A DNA stretch of 64,000 nt from Alphaproteobacteria bacterium (GTDB lineage: Bacteria > Pseudomonadota > Alphaproteobacteria > Rhizobiales > Rhizobiaceae): assembly GCA_016861165.1 (NCBI GenBank), contig BOKV01000019.1:29424-93423 (forward strand). The letters run 5' to 3'. Of this stretch, positions 34,344 through 45,152 are shown piece after piece. Under the pieces are notes generated by a model. The model was not told where the DNA came from, did no database searches, and saw only the letters and a program-made list of their open reading frames with translations. Each line of letters begins with the position of its first letter. Position 1 is the stretch's first letter. The position numbers and the translations under genes were made by a program.

Positions 34344-34415
34344 TCAGCGGGGAGGCTGCTCGCCGCTGAGGCAATCCGACGGGCTCGCACCACGGCAAAC
34401 GAAATCACTCGACAT
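34344..34415 (-). CDS. Putative 23-residue peptide with extended anti-16S ribosome site
   Basis: A short reading frame of 23 codons, MSSDFVCRGASPSDCL followed by SGEQPPR, with two Cys and no membrane segment. It is supported by an exceptional ribosome site: GAAAGGAGGTGATCC (34417-34431 on the minus strand) is complementary over 15 bases to the 3' end of alphaproteobacterial 16S rRNA, with GGAGG 7 bases before the ATG. It lies 85 bases after the MOSC gene on the same strand and is followed by a strong hairpin. An in-frame ATG six codons upstream exists within the ribosome site itself. I recognise no family. Confidence 0.55.
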   Translation of the reverse strand: MSSDFVCRGASPSDCLSGEQPPR

Positions 34416-34500
34416 CGGATCACCTCCTTTCATCTGGTTGGACACGCCCGCCAATGTGGCGGCAAACCGGCGGCCGCGCAAGCCCGGCCTCGACCGATCA

Positions 34501-35241
34501 TCAACCGACCAGGCGCACGGCGTCGCCAAGGCTGACACGGCCGGGACGGGCAACGGCGCAGTAGACGCCGAGATTGCGGCCGGCATGGCGGACGATCGTG
34601 CGCAATATTTCCGGGTCCTCGTCCAGACCCTCCTGCGCCAGCGTGGTGAAGCCGCAGCGCCGGCAGGGCTCGGAGACGGCGAGCTCGACCTCGCCGATGC
34701 GGATGCGGCCGCCAGTCCAGCCGGCCTCGGCAAAGCCGTCCTCGCCGAGCTCGACGAGGATGTTGGAGCGGAAGCGGCGCGGCTCGACGGCACCGGCGGG
34801 ATGGAGCGCGCGCAGCCGCGCCAGCGACGCCGTCGTCAGCAGGTGGACCGGCGCCTTGACATAGCGGGCGGCGCCGAGCGGCCCGGCATAGCCGGGCGGC
34901 GCCGGCTCGCCCGATAGCGGCACGAGGCGGGCGGCAAAGCCGAGGAAGGCCGAGACCGCGGCGTCGGCGGCCGCGCCCGGCGCCGGCAGCCAGTCGCCGC
35001 CCGGAACGGCGATCGCCAGCGCTCCGCCGGGCGAAAGTCGCGCGGCGATCAACGCCGTCTTGCGCCAGCGCCCGTCGGGCGCGGTCGGCCGGGCGATGTC
35101 GCCGGCAGCGTCGATGATGCCGTAGCCGCGGTCGCCGGCGACACCGCCGGCACCGATCGCGATCGCCGCCATTGCCTCGCCGGCCAGCGAACTGGCCGGA
35201 TAGCGCCACAGGCCGGCCACCGACGCCGCCACGCCGGGCAT
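34501..35241 (-). CDS. MOSC domain-containing protein
   Basis: A 246-residue protein with an N-terminal MOSC beta-barrel half (LWRYPASSLAGEAM, GVAGDRGYGIIDAAG) and a C-terminal MOSC domain (RRFRSNILVELGEDGFAEAG, SEPCRRCGFTTLAQEG). The conserved Cys in PCRRC is expected to carry sulfur or bind the molybdenum cofactor. Family members such as YcbX and mARC reduce N-hydroxylated compounds; this one lacks the ferredoxin domain of YcbX, so it would need a separate electron donor. It starts 10 bases after the acs stop on the same strand. Confidence 0.88.
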   Translation of the reverse strand: MPGVAASVAGLWRYPASSLAGEAMAAIAIGAGGVAGDRGYGIIDAAGDIARPTAPDGRWRKTALIAARLSPGGALAIAVPGGDWLPAPGAAADAAVSAFLGFAARLVPLSGEPAPPGYAGPLGAARYVKAPVHLLTTASLARLRALHPAGAVEPRRFRSNILVELGEDGFAEAGWTGGRIRIGEVELAVSEPCRRCGFTTLAQEGLDEDPEILRTIVRHAGRNLGVYCAVARPGRVSLGDAVRLVG

Positions 35242-35251
35242 GAGTGCCCGC

Positions 35252-37204
<1,953 letters not shown>

Positions 37205-37433
37205 GCGCTTCCTCCCCAGTGCCGATGCTGCGCGTTGCCGCGCGGCCCGTTCGACGACGCCGCGACGGTTGCAGGTTATTCCGGTTTCGCCAACCCGAGT
37301 CCATTAGACAATCGCCTGATTGGCGGGCGGCTTTCAAGGGCCGGCGGCGCCGGGCCGCGCCGCGCATCGTTAAAATCTTAACCAATCGCTGCCAGCATCG
37401 CTGCCCGCAATGCTAGCCGCAGGTACGGAGTCG

Positions 37434-37868
37434 ATGACAGGCGCGCCGGACAGGGCGACCCGCCAACCGCGCGCGGGCGGCATGGGCGTGGCGGCGGTGC
37501 TGGTCGCCGTCGCGCTTGTGCTGTCGGGCTGCGCGTCGCTGCGCCAAGGTGGCGGATATCCCGTTTCGGTCACCTGGAAGGATACGAGCTGGTGCGTGCC
37601 GTGGCGCCTGAAGGGCGTGCTGCGGCGCGTCTCGCGGCGCTACGGCCCGGTCACCGTCCACTCGACGCATCGCTGGTGGCTGGAGAACTGGATCAAGGGC
37701 GGCAAGTCGCGTTCCTATCACCTGAGCTGCAAGGCCGTCGACTTCTCGGTGCGCGGCGACCCGGCCGGCGTCATCGACTATCTGCGGTCGCAGAAGGCGG
37801 TCGGCGGCTATTCGCGCTATCCGCAGGGCTTCTATCACATCGACATCGGGCCGCGGCGGACCTGGTAG
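37434..37868 (+). CDS. Peptidase M15A-like lipoprotein
   Basis: A 144-residue predicted lipoprotein (VAAVLVAVALVLSGCASL; lipobox Cys near residue 32) with an M15A domain as in zinc D-Ala-D-Ala peptidases. VTVHSTHRWWLENWIKGG, then SYHLSCKAVDFSVRG (zinc His and Asp in H-x6-D) and GFYHIDIG (third ligand His) make the metal site complete. It probably trims peptidoglycan at the cell envelope. It is divergent from acs across 229 bases, with GTTAA-AATC-TTAAC at 37369-37382. ATG 37410 is an alternative start. Confidence 0.8.
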   Translation: MTGAPDRATRQPRAGGMGVAAVLVAVALVLSGCASLRQGGGYPVSVTWKDTSWCVPWRLKGVLRRVSRRYGPVTVHSTHRWWLENWIKGGKSRSYHLSCKAVDFSVRGDPAGVIDYLRSQKAVGGYSRYPQGFYHIDIGPRRTW

Positions 37869-37886
37869 GCCGCCGCCCGCCGCGGC

Positions 37887-38294
37887 TCACACGCCGATGG
37901 CGCCGATGACGGCGCCCATCGCCACGATCGCCAGCAGCCAGTGGCCGGCGTCGATCAGGGTCAGCTCCCAGCCGAAACCCTGATAGCGCTGGTTGACGGT
38001 CACCGTGGTGGCGACGAGGCCGAGCCACAGGAAGAAGGCGGAGACGATGCCGTTCCAGATGGTCACCTGGCCGGGACCGAGATGGCCGATGACGCCGGCC
38101 AGCACCCAGGCCATCACCAGCAGCGCGATGGCCGACGTGGCCAGCAGCCCGGGCAGCGGCCGGCCCTGTCCCTTTTCGAGGCGCGCCGCCTTCATCCACG
38201 GCGTGCCAAGCAGCGTGTACCAGCCGGCGCCGATGGCAAAGCCGGCGACGGCGGCAAGGATGACGGCGAGGTAGTTGATGCCGGCAAAGGACAT
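37887..38294 (-). CDS. DUF1761 domain-containing membrane protein
   Basis: A 135-residue integral membrane protein with four predicted spans (INYLAVILAAVAGFAIGAGWY, LLATSAIALLVMAWVLAGVI, IVSAFFLWLGLVATTVTV, WLLAIVAMGAVIGAIGV). GWYTLLGTPWMKAAR after the first span is the DUF1761 signature. Function unknown. A GGGGAGG ribosome site sits directly upstream of the ATG at 38294. The gene converges with the M15A lipoprotein and is followed on its strand by nothing. Confidence 0.87.
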   Translation of the reverse strand: MSFAGINYLAVILAAVAGFAIGAGWYTLLGTPWMKAARLEKGQGRPLPGLLATSAIALLVMAWVLAGVIGHLGPGQVTIWNGIVSAFFLWLGLVATTVTVNQRYQGFGWELTLIDAGHWLLAIVAMGAVIGAIGV

Positions 38295-38356
38295 GGTGGC
38301 CTCCCCTTTTCGACCCGGCGCATGAGAGGCGTTCGGCCCGTCGGCGTCAAGCCGGA

Positions 38357-39034
38357 TCAGCCGGTGAGCTCCCATACCAGCGTGCGCTTGACCTCGGAAT
38401 CCTCCAGCGCCCGGCTGACGGGCACCCGGTGCTCCGACAATAGCCGCAGCCCGTGCCTCGGCAGATAGGCGCGACCGGGATCGCCGATCAGGACCGCCTT
38501 GCCGCCGGCACGCAGCGCGGCGAGGAACGGCAGCAGCCGGCCGGAGAGCTCGCGATCATAGAAGACGTCGCCGGCAAGGATGACGTCGTGGTCGGCGGCG
38601 AGTTGCGGCGCGCCGACGAGGTCGCGGCCATCGAAGGCCGGCGCGACGCCGTTCAGTTCGCCGTTGAGCGCGATCGCCGCCGCGCAGAACGGGTCGACGT
38701 CGTTGGCGGTGACATGCGCCGCGCCGGCCCTGAGCGCGGCGATGGCGACGAGGCCGCAGCCGCTCGCCAGGTCGAGCACGCGGGCGCCGCGGACGGCCTC
38801 CGGCCGGTCGAGGACGTGACGGGCGAGCCCCTGGCCGCCAGCCCAGGCGAAGGCCCAGAACGGCGGCGGCAGGCCGATTGCCTCCAGCTCCGCCTCGGTT
38901 TTTTGCCACAGTTCATGCGCCTCGTCCGCCAGATGCAGGCGGATTTCGGGCACGTGCGGCGGTGACAGGACCGAAGTGTTGGCGAGGATGAAATTTGTTC
39001 TGGTTTGCGGTTCAGCGGACAAGCCTGTTGTCAT
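38357..39034 (-). CDS. SAM-dependent methyltransferase, ETF-beta lysine methyltransferase-like
   Basis: A 225-residue class I methyltransferase. The N-terminal FILANTSVLSPPHVPEIRLH and PPPFWAFAWAGGQGLARHVLD lead to the SAM motif VLDLASGCGLVAIAALRAGA; ANDVDPFCAAAIALNGELNG and VILAGDVFYDRELSGRLLPF follow. This pattern matches the PrmA-related group that includes the electron-transfer-flavoprotein beta-subunit lysine methyltransferase, so a protein lysine substrate is likely. The start codon region overlaps the 3' end of the gene at 39012-39515 by 23 bases. Confidence 0.8.
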   Translation of the reverse strand: MTTGLSAEPQTRTNFILANTSVLSPPHVPEIRLHLADEAHELWQKTEAELEAIGLPPPFWAFAWAGGQGLARHVLDRPEAVRGARVLDLASGCGLVAIAALRAGAAHVTANDVDPFCAAAIALNGELNGVAPAFDGRDLVGAPQLAADHDVILAGDVFYDRELSGRLLPFLAALRAGGKAVLIGDPGRAYLPRHGLRLLSEHRVPVSRALEDSEVKRTLVWELTG

Positions 39035-39515
39035 CTGCAATTCTGAGTATGGGATACGATCGCTTGGCCGCAACCTGAATGAATGAACGCGGCGCGCGCC
39101 AACCGATCTCGATGCGGCCTTTCATCGGCTTGAAGGCCTCAATTTCCATGAAGTCAAAGACAAGCCGCTCTTCCTCGGGATAGGAACTGCACCCAAGGCT
39201 CATCAGCTTCTGAAATCGCCGATCGGACTCAAAGACGCTCTTTTTGACGTGCCGGAATCCCACCTTTCGGTACACTCCCACGAAGATCGTCGAGCCGTCC
39301 TCCTGTCCGATAAACGAAGCCAGATAATTTCGCTTAAGGAGCATAGCTTCGCGACGCGGAGACTGCGTCGATTGGTAGTACTCGAACAATTCTGGTAGCT
39401 CGGAAGCAATCCGCCCAAACCGACCCCGTAGCGCCGGTTCTGGCGTGTGCCGCGCGATGTTTACATCCCGCAGGTCGATGCCTTGCTGTTCCAAGAGATC
39501 GTTGAAGTCGCGCAT
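39012..39515 (-). CDS. GIY-YIG-associated N-terminal domain protein lacking the nuclease domain
   Basis: A 167-residue protein resembling the N-terminal regulatory half of a family of GIY-YIG nucleases of Proteobacteria: FNDLLEQQGIDLRDVNIARH, ELFEYYQSTQSPRREAML, YLASFIGQEDGSTIFVGVYR, LVFDFMEIEAFKPMKGRIEI and a tail RSYPILRIADD. In full-length relatives the GIY-YIG domain follows here; this chain stops, so it is an orphan domain or a remnant. Its start overlaps the EVE-gene stop (TGATG), giving translational coupling. GC content over 39040-39515 is visibly lower than in neighbours, suggesting transfer. Family assignment is from remembered sequence pattern. Confidence 0.6.
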   Translation of the reverse strand: MRDFNDLLEQQGIDLRDVNIARHTPEPALRGRFGRIASELPELFEYYQSTQSPRREAMLLKRNYLASFIGQEDGSTIFVGVYRKVGFRHVKKSVFESDRRFQKLMSLGCSSYPEEERLVFDFMEIEAFKPMKGRIEIGWRAPRSFIQVAAKRSYPILRIADDNRLVR

Positions 39516-39952
39516 CACAGCTTCCCCAGCGTCGCCCCGTCGAGGCCGCCCATGCGGCAGACCTCGGTCCACTCGGCCTCGCGCACCGGCTGCACCGACA
39601 GGCGCGAGTTGTTGACCAGCACCATGTCCGTGAGCCTCGGATTGGCCTTGATGGCGACCATCGAGACCGGCTTCGGCATGTCGGCGAGCGCGCGCAAATC
39701 GACGCATTCCCAGCGCGGATCGTCGCTGGTCGAATCGGGGTGAGCGAGCGCGCAGACCTCGACGATGCCGACGATCTCCAGCCCCTCGTTGGAGTGGTAG
39801 AAGAAGCCGCGGTCGCCGATCGCCATGGCGCGCATGTTGTTGCGCGCCTGGTAGTTGCGCACGCCGTCCCATTGCTGGCCGGCCGCGCCTTTCTGCTTCT
39901 GCATCGCCCACGACCACGAGCCGGGCTCGGACTTGAACAGCCAGTACTGCAT
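39515..39952 (-). CDS. EVE domain-containing protein
   Basis: A 145-residue stand-alone EVE domain, a PUA-like fold that reads modified bases in DNA or RNA. Signatures: WLFKSEPGSWSW, WDGVRNYQARNNMRAMAIGD, GFFYHSNEGLEIVGIVEV, WECVDLRAL and LTDMVLVNNSRLSVQPV. It follows gpsA by 9 bases on the same strand, an order common in Rhizobiales, and is coupled through TGATG to the GIY-YIG-associated gene. EVE domains recur in modification-dependent restriction systems, but this housekeeping context also permits an RNA role. Confidence 0.9.
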   Translation of the reverse strand: MQYWLFKSEPGSWSWAMQKQKGAAGQQWDGVRNYQARNNMRAMAIGDRGFFYHSNEGLEIVGIVEVCALAHPDSTSDDPRWECVDLRALADMPKPVSMVAIKANPRLTDMVLVNNSRLSVQPVREAEWTEVCRMGGLDGATLGKL

Positions 39953-39961
39953 GACGATCTC

Positions 39962-40951
39962 CTAAAGCGTTTCGTGCTTGAGCGGGCGGTCGAGCAGCAG
40001 CGCGACCGCCTCGCGGGCGGTGAGCCGCCGGTCGAGGACGTCGGCGACGGCGCCGATGATCGGCGCATCGACGCTGTGGTCGGCGGCGAGCCGGGCGGCG
40101 ATGGCGGCGGTGGCGACGCCCTCGGCCAGCGGCCGGCCTTCGAGCGGCGCCCCCTCGCCGAGCGCCACGCCATAGGCGAAGTTGCGCGACTGCGGCCCCG
40201 AGCAGGTCAGCACCAGGTCGCCGAGGCCGGACAGGCCCATCAGCGTCTCGGCGCGGGCGCCGAGCGCGCGGGCGAGCCGCGTCAGCTCGGCAAAGCCGCG
40301 GGCGATCAGGGCCGCCTCGGCGCTGGCGCCGAGCTTGAGCCCGCGGGCGGCGCCGACGGCAAGCGCCAGCACGTTCTTCAGCGCCCCGCCCAGTTCGACG
40401 CCGGTCAGGTCGTCGGAGGCGTAGCAGCGGAAGGCTGGTGACGACAGGCGGCGGGCGAGCCAGCTCGACATTTCGAGATGGCGGCTGGCGACGGTGACGG
40501 CGGTGGGCAGGCCTCGGGCCACGTCGGCTGCGAAGCTCGGACCGGACAGGGCGGCGACGGGACAGCCGGGCAGGGCATCCGACAGCGTCTGGTGCGGCAG
40601 CCGGCCGCTGGCGCGGTCGATGCCCTTGGCGCAGCCGACGACCGCCGTGCCCGGGCGCACGAGCGGCGCCAGCGTGCCGGCCATCGCCGCCACCGACTGG
40701 GCTGGCACGACGAGCAGAATGATGTCGGCGCGGCCAAGCGCGGCGGCAAGTTCGGCGGTGGCGGCGAAGGCATGGCCGAATTCGATGCCTGCCAGGAACC
40801 GGCGGTTGGTGGCGGTCGCGTTGATCTCGGCGGCGACGGCCGGATCGCGCGCCCACACCGTCACGGCGTTGCCGGCCCGCGCCATGGCGCCGGCGAGCGC
40901 GGTGCCCCACGCGCCGGCGCCGAGCACCGCTAGCTGCGGCCGGCCGTTCAT
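39962..40951 (-). CDS. gpsA: Glycerol-3-phosphate dehydrogenase [NAD(P)+]
   Basis: A 329-residue cytoplasmic enzyme reducing dihydroxyacetone phosphate to sn-glycerol 3-phosphate for phospholipid synthesis. NAD(P)-binding [21 protein letters not shown] starts the chain. VPAQSV, the [19 protein letters not shown] block, [20 protein letters not shown] (catalytic Lys) and [19 protein letters not shown] (substrate-binding) follow; length is normal. Its start overlaps the tsaD stop by 4 bases (40948-40951), so the two are translationally coupled. Confidence 0.95.
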   Translation of the reverse strand: MNGRPQLAVLGAGAWGTALAGAMARAGNAVTVWARDPAVAAEINATATNRRFLAGIEFGHAFAATAELAAALGRADIILLVVPAQSVAAMAGTLAPLVRPGTAVVGCAKGIDRASGRLPHQTLSDALPGCPVAALSGPSFAADVARGLPTAVTVASRHLEMSSWLARRLSSPAFRCYASDDLTGVELGGALKNVLALAVGAARGLKLGASAEAALIARGFAELTRLARALGARAETLMGLSGLGDLVLTCSGPQSRNFAYGVALGEGAPLEGRPLAEGVATAAIAARLAADHSVDAPIIGAVADVLDRRLTAREAVALLLDRPLKHETL

Positions 40952-42027
40952 GCCTTGGCCCCGCGCCGGCCGGCGCCGATCACCGCCTCGGCCGTCTCGT
41001 CGAGCGGCCAGCGCGAGCGCGGCGCGAAGGAAAGCGGCGAGGTCTCGCCCCGCTCGCAGCGCTCAAGCCCGGCCCAGGCGACGACGGCGCCGTTGTCGCC
41101 GCACAGATGCAGGGGCGGCGCGACGAAGCGCCAGCCGCGCGAGAAGGCCAGCGCCTCGAGCCCGGCGCGCAGCACGACATTGGCGGCAACGCCGCCGGCC
41201 ACCACCAGCGCCGGCGCGGCCACTTGCGCAAAGCGCTCGCCGAACCGGGCCATGGCGCGGCCGGCCCGGTCGACCAGCACGTCGCCGACCGCCTGCTGGA
41301 AGGCGGCGCACAGATCGGCGACATCGCGCGCCGACAGCGGCGCGAGCCGTTCGGCCTCCATCCGCAAGGCGGTCTTCAGACCGGAGAACGAGAAGTTGAG
41401 CGTGGCCTGGCCGGAGAGCGGCCGCGGCAGGGCGAAGCGGGCCGGGTCGCCGTCGAGCGCCGCCTTTTCCACCGCCGGCCCGCCGGGAAAGCCGAGCGCC
41501 AGCAGCTTGGCGGTCTTGTCGAAGGCCTCGCCGAGCGCGTCGTCGATGGTCGTTGCCCAGCGCTCATAGGCGCCGACACCGCTGACGCAGACGATCTGGG
41601 TGTGGCCGCCGGAAACAAGCAGCAGCAGGTAGGGGAAGGCGAGGTCATCGGTGAGCCGCGCGGTGAGCGCGTGTCCTTCGAGGTGGTTGATGGCGAGGAA
41701 AGGCTTGCCGAGGCCGGCGGCGAGGCCCTTGGCGGTCATCAGCCCGACCATGAGGCCGCCGATCAGGCCCGGCCCGGCGGTGGCGGCGATGGCGTCAAGG
41801 CGCGACAGCGGCATGCCGGCATCGCGCATGGCAGCCTCGATGACATGGTCGAGCGCGCTCAGATGGGCGCGGGCGGCGATCTCGGGCACGACGCCGCCGA
41901 AGGCCTCGTGCGCCTCGATCTGGCTCAGCACGACATTGGCCAGGATCGCCGGGCGCCCGTGGCGATCGCGGCCGACCACCGCCGCCGCCGTCTCGTCGCA
42001 GCTCGTTTCGATGCCCAGCACACGCAT
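40948..42027 (-). CDS. tsaD: tRNA N6-adenosine threonylcarbamoyltransferase TsaD
   Basis: A 359-residue ASKHA-fold protein that, with TsaB and TsaE, transfers threonylcarbamoyl to A37 of ANN-decoding tRNAs. Motifs: [34 protein letters not shown] with metal-binding His, [29 protein letters not shown] with the second and third His, [12 protein letters not shown], and [19 protein letters not shown] near the C-terminus. It is divergent from hemC across 97 bases and coupled to gpsA. Confidence 0.96.
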   Translation of the reverse strand: MRVLGIETSCDETAAAVVGRDRHGRPAILANVVLSQIEAHEAFGGVVPEIAARAHLSALDHVIEAAMRDAGMPLSRLDAIAATAGPGLIGGLMVGLMTAKGLAAGLGKPFLAINHLEGHALTARLTDDLAFPYLLLLVSGGHTQIVCVSGVGAYERWATTIDDALGEAFDKTAKLLALGFPGGPAVEKAALDGDPARFALPRPLSGQATLNFSFSGLKTALRMEAERLAPLSARDVADLCAAFQQAVGDVLVDRAGRAMARFGERFAQVAAPALVVAGGVAANVVLRAGLEALAFSRGWRFVAPPLHLCGDNGAVVAWAGLERCERGETSPLSFAPRSRWPLDETAEAVIGAGRRGAKA

Positions 42028-42124
42028 TGTCTCGACCGGCCAAAGCCTGTAGTTGCGATCGGGGTCGACGCTTGTCAGAAGCGGGCCTAGCAGATGGCCC
42101 GCCAAAAGGAAACGCCGCAGGCAG

Positions 42125-43054
42125 ATGGCACGAGTGATCCGAATCGGCACACGCGGCAGCCGGCTGGCGCTCGCCCAGGCCGACGAATTGAAGCGACGGC
42201 TGATGGCGGCCAATCCTGGAGCCGATCTTGCTCCGGAGGTCGTCGTCATCTCGACGCGCGGCGACCGCGTGACCGACCGGCCGCTTGCCGAGATCGGCGG
42301 CAAGGGGCTGTTCACCCAGGAGATCGAGGCACAACTTGCCGACGGCCGCATCGACATGGCGGTGCATTCGTCGAAGGACATGCCGACCGTGCTGCCGGGC
42401 GGGCTGGAGCTCGCCTGCTTCCTGCCCCGCGAGAACCCGGCCGACGCCTTCATCAGCCAGCGCGCCGCCGGCCTCGCCGAGCTGCCGGCCGGCGCCGTCG
42501 TCGGCACGGCATCGCTCAGGCGCCAGGCGCTGGTGCGCCGGCTGCGGCCGGATCTCACCGTCATCGCGCTGCGCGGCAATGTTGAGACGCGGCTCGCCAA
42601 GCTCGCCCGCGGCGAGGTCGACGCCACCCTGCTGGCGCAGGCCGGGCTCATCCGCCTCGGCCTCGACGGGCGCGCCACCGCGATCCTGCCGATCGATGAC
42701 TTCCCGCCGGCACCCGGCCAGGGCGCGATCTGCGTCGAGACCCGCATCGGCGACGCGGCGACGGCGGCGCTGCTGGCGCAGGTCAATCACGCGCCGACGG
42801 CGAGCGCGCTCGCCGCCGAGCGGGCGTTCCTCGCCGGCCTCGACGGCTCCTGCCGCACGCCGATCGCCGGCCATGCGCGCATCGCGAGCGAGGGCAGGCT
42901 CGATTTCCATGGCATGGTGCTGAAGCCGGACGGCAGCGAAGCGCACGAGGTCCACCGCGCCGGGCCGGTAGGCGATGCGGCCCGCATCGGCGCCGAAGCC
43001 GCCGCGGCGCTGCGCGTGCAGGCGGGTCCGGGCTTCCTCGCCGGCTGGGAGTGA
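42125..43054 (+). CDS. hemC: Hydroxymethylbilane synthase (porphobilinogen deaminase)
   Basis: A 309-residue haem-pathway enzyme joining four porphobilinogens. Features: [18 protein letters not shown] at the N-terminus, [25 protein letters not shown] with the catalytic Asp, [30 protein letters not shown] and [14 protein letters not shown], whose Cys holds the dipyrromethane cofactor. It heads the operon hemC-hemD-mitofilin-HemY-like; hemD begins 3 bases after the stop. Confidence 0.96.
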   Translation: MARVIRIGTRGSRLALAQADELKRRLMAANPGADLAPEVVVISTRGDRVTDRPLAEIGGKGLFTQEIEAQLADGRIDMAVHSSKDMPTVLPGGLELACFLPRENPADAFISQRAAGLAELPAGAVVGTASLRRQALVRRLRPDLTVIALRGNVETRLAKLARGEVDATLLAQAGLIRLGLDGRATAILPIDDFPPAPGQGAICVETRIGDAATAALLAQVNHAPTASALAAERAFLAGLDGSCRTPIAGHARIASEGRLDFHGMVLKPDGSEAHEVHRAGPVGDAARIGAEAAAALRVQAGPGFLAGWE

Positions 43055-43057
43055 GGC

Positions 43058-43828
43058 GTGGTCAGGGTGCTGGTGACACGGGCGGCCGGGCCGGCGGCGA
43101 GAACGGCGCGGAGGCTCAGGCGGGCGGGCCACGAGCCGGTGCGGCTGGCACTGGTCGCCTGTCGCGACACCGGCGCGGCGGTGCCGGGCGGCAATCATGA
43201 CGGCATCGTTTTTACCAGCGCCGCCGGCGTCGAAGGGCTCGCCCAGCGCCTGGCCGGCGCGCCGCCGGGTGATCTGCGGGCGCTGCCCGCATTCTGCGTC
43301 GGCCCGGCCACGGCGCGCGCGGCGCGCGCGGCCGGGTTTGCCCGCGTCCTGGTCGCCGCCGGGGACGCGAAAGCACTGGCAGCGGCAGTCAGATATCATT
43401 TCGGGGACGGAACGAAAGCGGCGCGCCTGCTCTACCCTGCTGCGGCTGACCGTGCCTTCGACCTCACCGGCGCGCTGGCGACGCACGGCATCGCGGTTCA
43501 AACAGTGGCGCTCTATGCCGCCGAACTGGTCGATCCCGGCGCCGGCCGGCTGGCGGCGGCGCTCGACGCCTGCGCTGGCGGGGCGGCGCTGCTCTATTCG
43601 GCGCGCACGGCGGCGCACCTGTTTGTCCTCGCCGCCCGCCACCGGCTGGGCGAGCAGATGGCCGGTTTGACTTTCCTTGCGATATCCGAAAATGTGGCCG
43701 CCGCGGTGCCGCAGGGCCTGCGCGTCGCGGTTGCGGCGCGTCCGGACGAGGATGCTTTGCTGGAACTGCTCGGCCGGCAGGGCGAGGCCGGCGCGTTTCC
43801 GGGGAAAGAGGATGACAAAGGGCAGTGA
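43058..43828 (+). CDS. hemD: Uroporphyrinogen-III synthase
   Basis: A 256-residue two-lobed protein that cyclises hydroxymethylbilane with inversion of ring D. The family is poorly conserved. Visible marks are VLVTRAAGPAARTARRLRRA, DGIVFTSAAGVEGLA, CVGPATARAARAAGF (hinge) and LLYSARTAAHLF in the second lobe. The GTG start at 43058 lies 3 bases after hemC, and the 3' end overlaps the mitofilin-like gene by 17 bases. Position and pattern together make the assignment firm. Confidence 0.9.
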   Translation: MVRVLVTRAAGPAARTARRLRRAGHEPVRLALVACRDTGAAVPGGNHDGIVFTSAAGVEGLAQRLAGAPPGDLRALPAFCVGPATARAARAAGFARVLVAAGDAKALAAAVRYHFGDGTKAARLLYPAAADRAFDLTGALATHGIAVQTVALYAAELVDPGAGRLAAALDACAGGAALLYSARTAAHLFVLAARHRLGEQMAGLTFLAISENVAAAVPQGLRVAVAARPDEDALLELLGRQGEAGAFPGKEDDKGQ

Positions 43829-45140
43829 CAGCCGTCGCCGGCGCGGCGCTCCCACGACGATCGACCTGACGGCGAGCAGCGTCACAACCGCCGGCGAACC
43901 GGCCGAGCCGGCCGCCGCCGAGCCGGGTGACATGCCGGCGGCCGAACCGGTGGCGTTCGACACCGCAGCGGACAACGATGCGACGACCAGCAAGGCCGAC
44001 AGCGGCCGGCGGGAGGCGGCGGCCGGCCCGGAGCCCGAACGCGGGCAGCCGTCGCGCGCCGGCTTCGCCGTGCTCGTCGGCGCGGCGCTGGCGGGCGGCC
44101 TGGCGGCGCTGATCATCGTCGGCGGGCTCAACCAGGCCGGCGTGCTCAAATACCTGCCGCTGGTCGGCGGGCTCGCCGCGGGCGAGGCCGATGCGGGGCT
44201 CGCCGACCGCGTCGCCGCGCTCGAAACCGGAGCAGCCCAGGTCGAGACGGCGGGCAGCGACGATCTGGCCGGGCTGGCGGAGCGCCTGGACGAACTTTCC
44301 GTCCGCATGCAGGCAGCGGAGGCGGCGCTGGCCGATCGAAATTCAGAAGATAGCCGGCTAACTGAATTGGTTAATCGTGTCGACTCGATCGCCGAAGCAC
44401 TGCGCGCACTGCGCGAGCGCGCGGATCAGCAGGGCGCGATCGCGGTCGAGCCCGCCGACGCCGCGGCGGCCGCCCAGGCGCTGGAAGCCGTGCGGTCTCT
44501 GGAATCGCGGCTGACCACCGTGGAGCAATCAATCCGCTCAACCGACGGCGCCGGCGCCGCGCTCGGCCGCCGCATCGACGCAATCGAGGAGCGATTGGCG
44601 GCCAACGCGGAAGCGCAGGCCGGCCTCGCCGCGCGCGAACGAACAGCGCTTTCGTTAGCCGGCGAAGCACTAAGCGCGGCCTATCGCCGGGGCGAGCCCT
44701 TCGCCGATCTGCTCGAATCGCTCGCCGAACTGGCCGGCGACACGCCCGCGCTGGCGACGCTGCGGCCTTTCGCGGCGACGGGCGTGGCGACCGACGCCGA
44801 GCTCAAGCGCGGCTTCGCCGAACTGACGCGCGCCATGGTCGCGGCGGCCGCGCCGCCGCCCGAGGGCATCGTCGAGCGGCTGATCGCCAACGCCCGCTCG
44901 CTGGTCGAGGTGCGCCCGGCCGGACCGACGGCGGGCGACGAGCCGGCGGCAGTGGTTTCGCGGATCGAGGCCGAGCTCGACGCGGGGAGGTTGGCCGCCG
45001 CCCATCGCGAGTGGCAGTTGCTGCCGCCGGCCGCCCGGCACGTCTCGCAGGCATGGGCCGACCGGCTCGCCACCCGCCTCGAGGCCGACGCGGCGCTGGC
45101 CGGGCTGATGGCGGCGACCGGCGTGCCGGCCGGGCGCTGA
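43812..45140 (+). CDS. Mitofilin/Mic60-like membrane protein
   Basis: A 442-residue inner-membrane protein of the alphaproteobacterial Mic60 family, homologous to the mitochondrial cristae-junction protein. It has an acidic disordered N-terminus (1-80), one transmembrane span (GFAVLVGAALAGGLAALIIVGG, about 84-105), a long coiled-coil in the periplasm (about 125-270; LAERLDELSVRMQAAEAALAD, LESRLTTVEQSIRS) and the C-terminal mitofilin signature domain (about 300-440). In relatives it shapes intracytoplasmic or envelope membranes. It overlaps hemD by 17 bases and is followed by the HemY-like gene, the usual alphaproteobacterial order. Confidence 0.87.
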   Translation: MTKGSDSRRRRGAPTTIDLTASSVTTAGEPAEPAAAEPGDMPAAEPVAFDTAADNDATTSKADSGRREAAAGPEPERGQPSRAGFAVLVGAALAGGLAALIIVGGLNQAGVLKYLPLVGGLAAGEADAGLADRVAALETGAAQVETAGSDDLAGLAERLDELSVRMQAAEAALADRNSEDSRLTELVNRVDSIAEALRALRERADQQGAIAVEPADAAAAAQALEAVRSLESRLTTVEQSIRSTDGAGAALGRRIDAIEERLAANAEAQAGLAARERTALSLAGEALSAAYRRGEPFADLLESLAELAGDTPALATLRPFAATGVATDAELKRGFAELTRAMVAAAAPPPEGIVERLIANARSLVEVRPAGPTAGDEPAAVVSRIEAELDAGRLAAAHREWQLLPPAARHVSQAWADRLATRLEADAALAGLMAATGVPAGR

Positions 45141-45152
45141 ATGGGTGAGCCG

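Noticed and set aside
37369..37382. GTTAA-AATC-TTAAC as a CtrA box between acs and the M15A lipoprotein
   Set aside because: The spacing between the TTAA half-sites is 4, not 7, so it does not fit the CtrA consensus. It is noted only as an inverted repeat.
42028..42124. A riboswitch or attenuator in the tsaD-hemC divergent gap
   Set aside because: Only 97 bases, with no conserved aptamer-like pattern or hairpin with a T-tract visible.
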